Shown here piece by piece: positions 51,736 through 58,576 of a stretch of 58,576 bases of DNA; positions within the stretch are counted from its first letter, which is position 1, and every line of letters begins with the position of its first letter. The position numbers and the translations under genes were made by a program. The stretch is from JBBDJB01 sp040880125. Its GTDB lineage: Bacteria; Planctomycetota; Planctomycetia; Pirellulales; JBBDJB01. Location of the stretch: positions 1 through 58,576 of the forward strand of contig JBBDJB010000061.1 in assembly GCA_040880125.1 (NCBI GenBank), in the 5' to 3' direction. Under the pieces are notes generated by a model. That model was not told the DNA's origin. It saw only the letters and a program-made list of their open reading frames with translations, and did not search any database.

Positions 51736-52200
51736 ATGTTCTCAGAAGTGGCAGTCGAGCGAATCGTCTCCGGCGGTCAGACCGGCGTTGATCGGGCCGC
51801 GCTCGACGTGGCGATCGCCCTGGGCATCGATCACGGCGGTTGGTGCCCTGCCGGCCGCAAGGCCGAAGACGGAACCATCCCCCGGCATTATCGCGTGCAG
51901 GAAACCGCCTCCGTCGACTACGCCGAGCGAACCGAACAGAACGTGCTCGACTCCGATGCCACGCTGATCCTCGGTCGCGGCGAGCCGACCGGAGGTACCG
52001 CCCTCACGGCGCGTCTGGCCGAACGACACGGGCGGCCCTGCCTGCTGGTCGACTTGGATGCGACTCCGGCGTCTGGCGACGTGCAGCGGTGGCTAACCGA
52101 GAACCACGTGCGCGTCTTGAACCTGGCCGGCCCGCGAGAGAGCACCGCACCGGGCATCGCCGCGCAGGCGCAATCATTTCTGCTGCGCGTGCTGCGCTGA
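51736..52200 (+). CDS. Putative molybdenum carrier protein (MoCo carrier-like, YpsA/LOG-type fold)
   Basis: The 154-residue cytosolic protein starts with VERIVSGGQTGVDRAALDVA, followed by DHGGWCPAGRKAEDGTIP, ATLILGRGEPTGGTALTARL and AGPRESTAPGIAAQAQ. This is the signature of the small molybdenum-cofactor-carrier family, which shares the Rossmann-like LOG/DprA fold with a GG-Q-TG nucleotide or ligand loop. Actual molybdopterin binding is shown only for some relatives. The start at 51736 begins the family homology; the frame continues upstream into the repeat. No molybdenum enzyme is nearby. Confidence 0.85.
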   Translation: MFSEVAVERIVSGGQTGVDRAALDVAIALGIDHGGWCPAGRKAEDGTIPRHYRVQETASVDYAERTEQNVLDSDATLILGRGEPTGGTALTARLAERHGRPCLLVDLDATPASGDVQRWLTENHVRVLNLAGPRESTAPGIAAQAQSFLLRVLR

Positions 52201-52204
52201 ACTG

Positions 52205-52230
52205 TAGCTGAATTCTCACGATTCCAGCTA
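52205..52230. repeat. Family D hairpin repeat
   Basis: TAGCTGAATTC and the near-complement ATTCCAGCTA with the centre TCACG. It lies between two convergent genes. Confidence 0.75.
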
Positions 52231-52258
52231 CGCCTTCTCCCCTGTGCCACCAGGTGCA

Positions 52259-52606
52259 CTACCAGCCGGGCCACTCCCGGTCGTTGCGCTCATACCGCTC
52301 GCCGTCGAAGTCGTCGAAGAACTGGTCGACCAGCGGATGCTCGACCGGGTCCAGCCGGTCGTCGGGCCGCAGATTCGATTGGGCAACATACGTCGTCCCG
52401 TCGGTGCCGTCCACCAGGACGTGGTACCACGGCTGATTCCGCGCCGGTTGGGTGCGGTTCGAATCGTACCACCGCTCCCCAGCCAGACAAACGCGGTCGA
52501 CCGCCACGATCACGCCGCGGTAATTGTACCGCTTGTGAAACACAAGCTCGCCGGGCTGGAACTTCGGCTTCTCGGTGGCGATGGCGATCATCGTACTGGG
52601 ATGCAC
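52259..52606 (-). CDS. HspQ/YccV-like hemimethylated-DNA-binding-domain protein
   Basis: The 115-residue protein matches the HspQ (YccV-like) domain: KFQPGELVFHKRYNYRGVIV, AGERWYDSN, RNQPWYHVLVDG, TTYVAQSNLRPD and HPLVDQFFDDFDG. In E. coli HspQ is a heat-shock protein that binds hemimethylated DNA and also modulates Lon proteolysis. Here the C-terminus extends into a short acidic/aromatic tail. The start could be 52606 or 52591 (five residues later). It lies 46 bp after the coiled-coil gene on the same strand. Confidence 0.85.
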   Translation of the reverse strand: MHPSTMIAIATEKPKFQPGELVFHKRYNYRGVIVAVDRVCLAGERWYDSNRTQPARNQPWYHVLVDGTDGTTYVAQSNLRPDDRLDPVEHPLVDQFFDDFDGERYERNDREWPGW

Positions 52607-52652
52607 TGGCGGCGGAGGCGAGCCGGATGGCCATACGACCGCGCGCGAGGAG

Positions 52653-54242
52653 TTAGTTGTCCGCGGCCGATCTCACGGCGGGGTCAGGTTCCGGTCGAGC
52701 AGGAGCGTCACCTTCACGCTGTGGCCGGTCCCGCTCGCGGGGCGTCCCGCCACGACCCGACGGCGGATCGCGCAATTCCCGCGGACCATCGGGCGACGGC
52801 CTTTCGCGCCTGAAATTCGGCAGGTCGCGGCCCTGGTTGTTCCGATATCCGGCGGACAACTGCCGCACAGCCCTGGTGAGGCGGGAGACCTGATTCTCAA
52901 GGCGCTCGACATCCGACCGAAGGGCATTCAGCTCGCGCTGCATGCGTACAGCCGGCGCCGGCGCTTGCCCCTCCCCAAGACGCTCGCCGAAATAGCGGTA
53001 GAAACCTTCTCGGGAACGCCGAAGTGCTTCGTCCGTTATCCGTGGTGGAACAGCATCCCGCGCCCGGTCCCCTTCCTGTTCTCCGGCGTCGTCGCTTTCA
53101 CGGGAACGGTCACCTTCGCGCGGCCGATCGCCGTCTCGAGGACGATTCCCGTCGCGCGGTCGGTCCCCTTCACGCTCGCGGGCATCGTCACCTTCCCGCT
53201 CTCGCCGGTCGTCGTCGCGAGCTTCTTCTTCCCGAACTGCGCGATCGCGCGGTTGCTCCCGTTCGGGCCGGTCTTGCCGCAATTCCGCGCCGAGTTCTCG
53301 CATCTCCCTCTGTATCTGGTCGGCCATGTCGTGCCGCCCGGCGGCCCGAAGATGGTCAAAGGCCTGCCGCATGTGCTCGAGCACTGCGCGAATATCGCCG
53401 TCCGCGCGCTCGCGCTGCTGCCGTTGTGCAAGCTGCGCTCGGGCCGCCTGCTCACGTGCCGCGGCTGCCCGCTGCCTCTCCTGCGGTGCCTGTTCTTGCA
53501 TTCGTGCCTGGGCTGCCTCTAAGAATTCTCTTCGCCGCTGCTCGACTCGCTGCTGGACTTCCTGTGCCAATTCGCGGCCCTGAACTTCACGCTCTTGCAG
53601 CCGGGCCTGAAGCTCGGCCGCCTGCCGCTCTATCCGCTCCGCCAGACCTTCAAGATTTGCGGTCACCACTTCTTGCATCTTGCGAAGCGCCGCCTCGCGC
53701 TGCTGGAACTCTTCGCGCGACTGCTCCAATCGCTGCGAGACCGCTTGGTTCATCTTCTCGAACTGTTCGGTGAGTTTTCGCCGCTGGTTCTCAAGCCGGG
53801 CCGTCGCCTTGGATTGTGCTTCGGTGATTCGCCTGGCCAACTCAACACTGCGTGCTTGCGATTGACTTTCTGCTTGGCCCCGCTCGCCTTCCCGCCGCTC
53901 GATTGCCCGCCGCCGGGCGGCCTGATCCTCGGCCTCGCTACGCTCCCGGTCCTGGATGAGCGCCTGTTCGAGCCGCTGACGTTCCAGATCTTGTAGCGCG
54001 GCGGCGTCTTCGGCGGCCCGCTGGGCTTGCAGCGCTCGCTCTCGGGCGGCCTCCGCGCGGCCGGCCTGTTCGAGGGCGGCGGCTTCGGCCTCGAGTTGCT
54101 CGGCCTGCTGCTGAACTTCGCGCAGCTCCTGCCGCTGCTCGATCGGCTGTGCCTCGGCCACCTGCGCCGCGGCACCGGCGGCCGTAAGAAGCACCACCGC
54201 CAGGCCACCAAGGAACCGTGACTGGGTTTGCATCCGCCTCAT
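52653..54242 (-). CDS. Exported coiled-coil protein with charged repeat region
   Basis: The 529-residue product has a signal peptide (FLGGLAVVLLTAAGAAAQ). A very long Gln/Glu/Arg/Ala coiled coil (about 30-330) is followed by an Arg-Asp-rich repetitive segment (about 330-410, units like RPRDGDRPREGD). A second short coiled coil near 440-475 (LNALRSDVERLENQVSRLT) and a Pro/Arg/Asp tail complete it. It resembles filamentous envelope or surface proteins; no enzyme domain was seen. GGAGG is eight bases before the ATG. Its unusual composition makes several opposite-strand frames stay open; these have no protein features and are not counted as genes. Confidence 0.75.
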   Translation of the reverse strand: MRRMQTQSRFLGGLAVVLLTAAGAAAQVAEAQPIEQRQELREVQQQAEQLEAEAAALEQAGRAEAARERALQAQRAAEDAAALQDLERQRLEQALIQDRERSEAEDQAARRRAIERREGERGQAESQSQARSVELARRITEAQSKATARLENQRRKLTEQFEKMNQAVSQRLEQSREEFQQREAALRKMQEVVTANLEGLAERIERQAAELQARLQEREVQGRELAQEVQQRVEQRRREFLEAAQARMQEQAPQERQRAAAAREQAARAQLAQRQQRERADGDIRAVLEHMRQAFDHLRAAGRHDMADQIQREMRELGAELRQDRPEREQPRDRAVREEEARDDDRREREGDDAREREGDRPRDGNRPRDGDRPREGDRSRESDDAGEQEGDRARDAVPPRITDEALRRSREGFYRYFGERLGEGQAPAPAVRMQRELNALRSDVERLENQVSRLTRAVRQLSAGYRNNQGRDLPNFRRERPSPDGPRELRDPPSGRGGTPRERDRPQREGDAPARPEPDPAVRSAADN

Positions 54243-54507
54243 CGCTCATTCCTCCGGGAATAGGTGGTGACGAAGCATCGCGCAGCGCATTTCGCCGATC
54301 GACTCCGCCAGCGCTTTACCGTGACGTGCCGGATGTTCAGTGTCAAGGGAATTGCCCGCCTGTCTCTGCCACCGCCGACGCGATCGCCGCAACGGCACTC
54401 ACGGTCGCACCTGCTCACGCCCGGTTTCCCCCCGCTTAATCGCTAGAGTATGATGGCCGCCTGTTTTTCTTGTGAAGAGAACATCGCACGAGGCGGGAGA
54501 AGCGTGG

Positions 54508-56172
54508 ATGATCGCGTATCAGATGCCGGCAGTCTCCAAACGGCCCAAAGTCAAGAAGCATCAGGTTCTTTTGATCGCCAATGGCGACCTGCGGCTTTCC
54601 GCCAACCAGAAGTGCTGGCCGGCACAACAGCAGATGGAAGCGCAGCTCGAGCGGGCGGTGGTCCAGGCCGGTTACGAGCTGGTCCGCGCGCATCCTTACA
54701 AGCCGGCAGAGCAGCACGGCTTTATCGGATCGCAGCGCGAAGGGATGGAGGTGTTTCGCACGATCGATCCGGAGGCGAAGCTGATCGTCGCCGAGGCCGT
54801 GTGGCAGTACTCGCATCACATTCTGCACGGACTTGTCTCGCACCAAGGCCCGCTGCTGACGGTGGCCAATTGGTCGGGCACCTGGCCAGGGCTGGTCGGC
54901 ATGCTCAATCTGAACGGATCGCTCACCAAGGCGGACGTGCCGTACTTCTCGCTATGGAGCGAGGACTTCAGCGATTCGTTCTTCATGCAGCGATTGCGGC
55001 GATGGCTGGACGGCGCCCGCGTGCGGCACCGCACTTCCCACGTGGTTCCGCTCAAGAAGGTCTCGATCCCGACCAAGCAGCAGCGGCTCGGCGAGGCCAT
55101 CGCCCGACAGTTGCAACGCGAGAAGGCGATCATGGGCGTCTTCGACGAGGGATGCATGGGCATGTTCAACGCCATCATCCCCGATCACCTGCTCAACCCG
55201 ATCGGCCTTTATAAAGAGTGGCTGAGCCAGTCGGCACTCTATTACGAAACCACGCAGGTGAGCGACGCGGACGCCCGGGCGGTTCGCCGCTGGATGGAAG
55301 AGCGCGGAATGAAGTTCCTGACCGGCCCGCGACACGAGGAGGACCTGACCGACGAGCAGATCCACCTGCAGTGCAAGATGTACGTGGCCGCCGTGCGGAT
55401 GGCCGACGACTTCGGGTGCGCGTGCATCGGAATTCAATACCAGCAGGGGCTGAAGGATCTGCTGCCCGCCAGCGACCTGGTGGAAGGCACGCTCAACAAT
55501 GCCGAGCGTCCGCCGGTCCGCAGCCGGGATGGAAGCCGGGAGCTGTACGCGGGCGAGCCGGTGCCGCACTTCAACGAAGTCGACGAGTGTGCGGGCGTGG
55601 ACGCTTTGTTGACGTACCGGCTGCACAAGGCGATGGGCCAGCCGGTCGAGACGACCCTGCACGATCTGCGTTGGGGCGACCGCGATGCTTCCGGGACGGT
55701 CGACGACTACGTATGGGTGTTCCTCATCAGCGGCTCCGCGCCGCCGGCGCACTTCGCAGGCGGTTGGGCCGGTGCACAGAGCGAGCGGCAGCCGGCGATG
55801 TACTTTCCCTCCGGCGGCGGCACGCTCAAAGGCGTCTCCAAGCCGGGCGAGATCGTCTGGTCGCGAATCTATATCGCCCGGGGCAAACTGTGCATGGATA
55901 TTGGCCGGGCGGGCGTTGTCGACTTGCCCGAGTCGGAGACGCAGCGCCGCTGGCAGGCCACCACGCCGCAGTGGCCGATCATGCACGCGGTCACCTACGG
56001 GGTGTCGCGGGACCAGATGATGGCCCGGCATAAGAGCAACCACATCCAGGTCGCCTACGCGAACTCCGCGCGTGAAGCCGACGCGGTCGCGCTGGCGAAA
56101 GCGGCGCTGGCCGCAGCGCTGGGTATGGAGGTCGCGTTTTGCGGCACGCGCCGCGGCGACAAGCCCTGGTAG
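54508..56172 (+). CDS. L-fucose isomerase-like protein
   Basis: The 554-residue cytosolic protein shows LIVAEAVWQYSHHILHGLVS, GPLLTVANWSGTWPGLVGML, LNGSLTKADVPYFSLWSEDF and FDEGCMGMFNAIIPDHLLNP, a pattern seen in proteins annotated as fucose isomerase-like in planctomycetes. Acidic, His and Asn residues in these blocks could bind the catalytic Mn. The substrate is unproven; an arabinose or rhamnose-type sugar is equally possible. The start at 54508 has GGGAG eight bases upstream; an upstream GTG at 54472 and a later ATG at 54523 are alternatives. Repeats follow directly after the stop. Confidence 0.6.
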   Translation: MIAYQMPAVSKRPKVKKHQVLLIANGDLRLSANQKCWPAQQQMEAQLERAVVQAGYELVRAHPYKPAEQHGFIGSQREGMEVFRTIDPEAKLIVAEAVWQYSHHILHGLVSHQGPLLTVANWSGTWPGLVGMLNLNGSLTKADVPYFSLWSEDFSDSFFMQRLRRWLDGARVRHRTSHVVPLKKVSIPTKQQRLGEAIARQLQREKAIMGVFDEGCMGMFNAIIPDHLLNPIGLYKEWLSQSALYYETTQVSDADARAVRRWMEERGMKFLTGPRHEEDLTDEQIHLQCKMYVAAVRMADDFGCACIGIQYQQGLKDLLPASDLVEGTLNNAERPPVRSRDGSRELYAGEPVPHFNEVDECAGVDALLTYRLHKAMGQPVETTLHDLRWGDRDASGTVDDYVWVFLISGSAPPAHFAGGWAGAQSERQPAMYFPSGGGTLKGVSKPGEIVWSRIYIARGKLCMDIGRAGVVDLPESETQRRWQATTPQWPIMHAVTYGVSRDQMMARHKSNHIQVAYANSAREADAVALAKAALAAALGMEVAFCGTRRGDKPW

Positions 56173-56176
56173 CGCG

Positions 56177-56457
56177 GTGGCACAGACATTCCTGACTGTG
56201 CGGTGGTAGCTGAATTCGTGAGAATTCAGCCCCACATTGAGACTGCTGAACTCTCACGAGCCTGTCACAAGTCCAGCTACGCCCTCTCCCCGGCCCTCTC
56301 CCAGAGGGAGAGGGAGAATTGCGTGGCACAGACATTTCTGTCTGTGCGGTGGTAGCTGTGTTCGTGAGAATTCAGCCCCACATTGAGACTGCTGAACTCT
56401 CACGAGTCGAGCTACACCCTCTCCCCGGCCCTCTTCCAATGGGAGAGGGAGAATTGC
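56177..56457. repeat. Two tandem composite units, each A-D-B
   Basis: Unit 1 is 56177-56322 and unit 2 is 56323-56457. Each starts with GTGGCACAGAC (family A at 56181-56200 and 56327-56346), continues with family D (TAGCTG...GAATTCAGCC) and a shared CCACATTGAGACTGCTGAAC, and ends with family B (56282-56314 and 56417-56449). About 11 bases differ in length between them. Together they fill the gap between two convergent genes. Confidence 0.88.
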
Positions 56458-56539
56458 GGCCTCCGCGCAACAAAGCGGCCCCGCGACCGGAACTGGCCGG
56501 TCGCGAGGCCGTGGCAATTGATCGTTCTGTCGATGGCTT

Positions 56540-57409
56540 CTATTTGAACTGGTAGTTCTGGTTCGATTCGTCGAAATCGGCGTCCGTGAAGCCGTTGTTG
56601 ACCTTCATGTTGACGTAAGTGTATTCCTCGTCGAGCACCGGCTTGCCGCCGGGCGCACTCGGCCACTGGTAGGCCTCGTAGCGAATCGGGATCTGCAATT
56701 CGTCGTCGACGTAGATCCGCGCCATGTGGAAGCGGAACTCCTTCCGCGGCGTGGGATGCGTCACCTGGATGCAAGTCGCGGAGCGGCCGTCGATCTTGGC
56801 TCCTTTGAAGAACTTCACCTCGCACTCGCCGAATTTCATGTCGTGCTCGGCAACTTCAATCAACCGATTCGTCAGATTGCGGATGCCGACCTCGGTGATC
56901 GGGTATCGCTGGCCCCGCATAGCCAGGCGGCCCTGCGGATCGAGATGAAAGGTGCCCAGCCGGCCGATGACGCCGCCGCCTTCGTGGGCGATCAGTTGAC
57001 CCTCATTCTGATCGGCGACGTAGATGCACTCGCGGCCCTTCACGTCCTGGGGACCGAGGAAGTACATGTACACGCTGAACGGCTCGTGGCGCACCTTCGT
57101 GAAGATGTATGCCGGCTCGGAGAGCGCTCCGTCGATGCGCTCGCGCTTCACCAGCGTGCAGGAGTAGTCGCGGATGCCCTCGTCAATGCTGGTCAGCCCT
57201 TGCTGTGCCATGCGGAGTGCCGGCGCCAGCGGGTGCTCCTGCGGCTGCACGGTCGCCTGGTTCTCATCGCGCGGCACGCGATAGACCGGCTCGCTGAGTT
57301 GCTGTTGCGAGGAAGTCTCCTCGGCGACTGCGCCCCCGGCCGTGCCCAAAAGCAGCAGCATGCACGTTCCAGCACCGACCGTTCGCTGAAGCAACTGCGT
57401 GATCTTCAT
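56540..57409 (-). CDS. Exported DUF1571 domain-containing protein
   Basis: The 289-residue product has a signal peptide (CMLLLLGTAGGAVAEE). A single DUF1571 domain follows, with DYSCTLVKRERIDGAL, FSVYMYFLGPQDVKGRECIY, RGQRYPITEVGIRNLTNRLI and RIYVDDELQIPIRYEAYQWP. DUF1571 is a planctomycete-enriched, beta-rich, lipoprotein-localisation-like family of unknown function. The ATG at 57409 has GGGAG nine bases upstream; a TTG one codon earlier is also possible. Confidence 0.9.
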   Translation of the reverse strand: MKITQLLQRTVGAGTCMLLLLGTAGGAVAEETSSQQQLSEPVYRVPRDENQATVQPQEHPLAPALRMAQQGLTSIDEGIRDYSCTLVKRERIDGALSEPAYIFTKVRHEPFSVYMYFLGPQDVKGRECIYVADQNEGQLIAHEGGGVIGRLGTFHLDPQGRLAMRGQRYPITEVGIRNLTNRLIEVAEHDMKFGECEVKFFKGAKIDGRSATCIQVTHPTPRKEFRFHMARIYVDDELQIPIRYEAYQWPSAPGGKPVLDEEYTYVNMKVNNGFTDADFDESNQNYQFK

Positions 57410-57854
57410 CAAGCATTCTCCCTACTCGCGTAGCTGATATGAGCGGCAGCGGGCCAGCAGTACGATTCGGTGGCGGTCCCCACTGCGGAGCATCCACGAC
57501 GGCGCCGGCGGAGGGGCCGCCGCACCATCTGCCCTCGCAATTCTAGCCCTTCTCGCTTCGTCCTTGAAGTTCGACTACGGGCTGGAAGTGTTGCCGGTTC
57601 ACGAGGACGATCGAGCCGGACACCGCACAGCGCTGGTCCGCGTCGGCCGACTCTCGATGCCACCGGGCCGACACGCTGATCGATCCATCGATCGCCCGAG
57701 CCGCCTTGGGGAATGTATCGCCATGCTGCGCCGAAACAATTACAATGCCTGGAGCAACCCGGTCGCCTTCACTAACCGCTGCAACGCGCACGTCGCGACC
57801 GGCACAACTTGCCCACCTTACTTAAATTCTAGCTCACGCGGGAGATCAATTTCG
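57410..57854. other. 445-bp divergent spacer
   Basis: This separates the DUF1571 gene (minus) from the MBL-fold gene (plus). A minus-strand frame at 57543-57791 lacks a ribosome-binding site and any known motif. No repeat-family copy was found. Confidence 0.4.
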
Positions 57855-58526
57855 TTGGCATCGTCGAATCTGCAAATTGAAACGGTTGTCTCCTTCCCGT
57901 TCGAGGAAAATACCTATATTGCCTATCTTGTGGATCGCAGCGATTGCATCGTTTTTGACCCCGGGCTGGAGCCGCAAAAGATCGTCGAGCTGCTGGATCA
58001 AAAGGGGCTTTCGCCGGCGGCACTTCTCTGCACCCACGGCCACAGCGACCACATCGGCGGCAATCGGCGGCTGAAGGAGCGGTGGCCCGAGTCGCCGCTG
58101 GTGATCGGGGCCGACGACGAAGAAAAGCTGACAAACACGGTTTTGAACCTCTCGGCCCCGTTCGGCATTGAGATCACCAGCCCTCCGGCCGACAAGCTGG
58201 TCCGGGAAGGCGACAACTACGAGGCGGCCGGGATTGTCCTGGAGGTGTTGGAGGCGCCCGGCCATTCGCGCGGGCACGTCGTGTTCGTTTGCCGGCAGAC
58301 ATCGCCGCTTCACGTCTTTGGCGGCGACGTGCTTTTTCAGGGGAGCATCGGGCGGACCGATTTCCCCGATGGCGACTTCGAGCAGCTCCGCTCGCACATC
58401 CACCGCAAGCTGTTCACGCTGCCGGACGATACGATCGTCCTGCCGGGCCACGGCCCGCGCACCACAATCGGGCAGGAAAAGCGCGGCAACCCGTTCGTCG
58501 GCGCCCCGGCGGGATACAAGCCCTAG
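57855..58526 (+). CDS. MBL-fold metallo-hydrolase (glyoxalase II-like)
   Basis: The 223-residue enzyme has the THGHSDHIGG metal motif (HxHxDH), EAPGHSRGHVVFVC with a third His, GGDVLFQGSIGRTDFPDGD and LPGHGPRTTIGQEKRGNPF. These define the YcbL/glyoxalase-II-like branch of the metallo-beta-lactamase superfamily, which hydrolyses thioesters or related bonds using two metal ions. The start is a TTG at 57855, with GGGAGA upstream, where the homology (VVSFPFEENTYIAYL) begins; the frame is open further upstream but unsupported. The gene is complete and ends 50 bp before the window edge. Confidence 0.88.
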   Translation: MASSNLQIETVVSFPFEENTYIAYLVDRSDCIVFDPGLEPQKIVELLDQKGLSPAALLCTHGHSDHIGGNRRLKERWPESPLVIGADDEEKLTNTVLNLSAPFGIEITSPPADKLVREGDNYEAAGIVLEVLEAPGHSRGHVVFVCRQTSPLHVFGGDVLFQGSIGRTDFPDGDFEQLRSHIHRKLFTLPDDTIVLPGHGPRTTIGQEKRGNPFVGAPAGYKP

Positions 58527-58576
58527 TTCTACAGCAGTGGTTTTGGTCTTCGTGATTTCGCGTGGTTCGGAGTAGA

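Noticed and set aside
52575..53996. Long plus-strand frames opposite the coiled-coil gene
   Set aside because: They arise from the biased Gln/Glu/Arg codon use of the minus-strand gene, have no domain and no ribosome-binding site, and look like Leu/Pro/Arg-rich shadow translation.
57543..57791. 82-residue minus-strand frame with acceptable protein-like composition
   Set aside because: No ribosome-binding site, a GTG start, no recognised motif, and it occupies the promoter space between two divergent genes.

Overview
The window looks like a chromosomal segment from a planctomycete, probably of the Pirellulales type. The evidence is a run of gene families that are frequent in that phylum: a DUF1501 protein paired with a PSCyt1/PSCyt2/PSD1 (DUF1549/DUF1553) cytochrome protein, a Cys-type sulfatase, DUF1080, DUF1571 and DUF1598 proteins, a PEP-CTERM protein, a DUF4212/sodium-solute symporter pair, and a dcw remnant that is not followed by ftsI or mur genes. 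GC is high. No tRNA, rRNA, CRISPR array, complete insertion sequence or phage module was recognised. The species call is inference only.

Layout. 1-502 is a repeat-filled spacer. 503-2990 holds ettA (ABC-F translation factor) and an SDR oxidoreductase. 3189-7711 is a cluster of envelope or stress-type genes: a Gln-rich double-PDZ protein, CsbD, DUF3309, a double PRC-barrel protein and, divergently, a Gln-rich secreted protein carrying a tripled helical motif. 7870-12349 (minus) is an ABC-2 exporter operon (ATPase, permease, TPR-like partner). 12900-15894 has a VOC protein, a DUF1080 protein and a sulfatase. 16063-18275 is the symporter pair. 18792-23374 is DUF1501 plus PSD1. 23689-25791 is a UvrD/PcrA-type helicase.

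25792-29133 is a lower-GC accessory stretch: an orphan membrane gene between two about 125-bp direct repeats, then three uncharacterised minus-strand genes including a DUF4304-like one. 29456-32518 has eno, a small lipoprotein and a glucuronate-isomerase-like protein. 32992-37131 has a PEP-CTERM protein and an octaheme cytochrome fused to HEAT/TPR repeats. 37647-42580 has a thioredoxin-like exported protein, a membrane-anchored hypothetical, a stand-alone LigD-type phosphoesterase domain, a DUF1598 protein and an exported hypothetical. 43170-47756 has an MFS/spermidine-synthase fusion, dimethylarginine dimethylaminohydrolase and queA. 48120-51653 is the reduced dcw unit: three MraZ boxes, mraZ, rsmH and a membrane-anchored LysM protein. 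51736-58526 has a molybdenum-carrier-like protein, an HspQ-like protein, a coiled-coil secreted protein, a fucose-isomerase-like protein, a DUF1571 protein and an MBL-fold hydrolase.

The most striking feature beyond the genes is a set of four short hairpin repeat families that fill most intergenic spaces: A, CACAGACA-TTCC-TGTCTGTG; B, CCCTCTCCCC...GGGGAGAGGG; C, CACTGCTGG-CTTGT-CCAGCAGTG; D, TAGCTGAATTC...GAATTCAGCTA. They are often combined in fixed order, tandemly duplicated, or arranged as nested inverted repeats of about 225 bp. Clear regulatory sites are the mraZ promoter/operator, a sigma70-like promoter before eno, another before the PEP-CTERM gene, and strong intrinsic terminators at 34681 and 37521.
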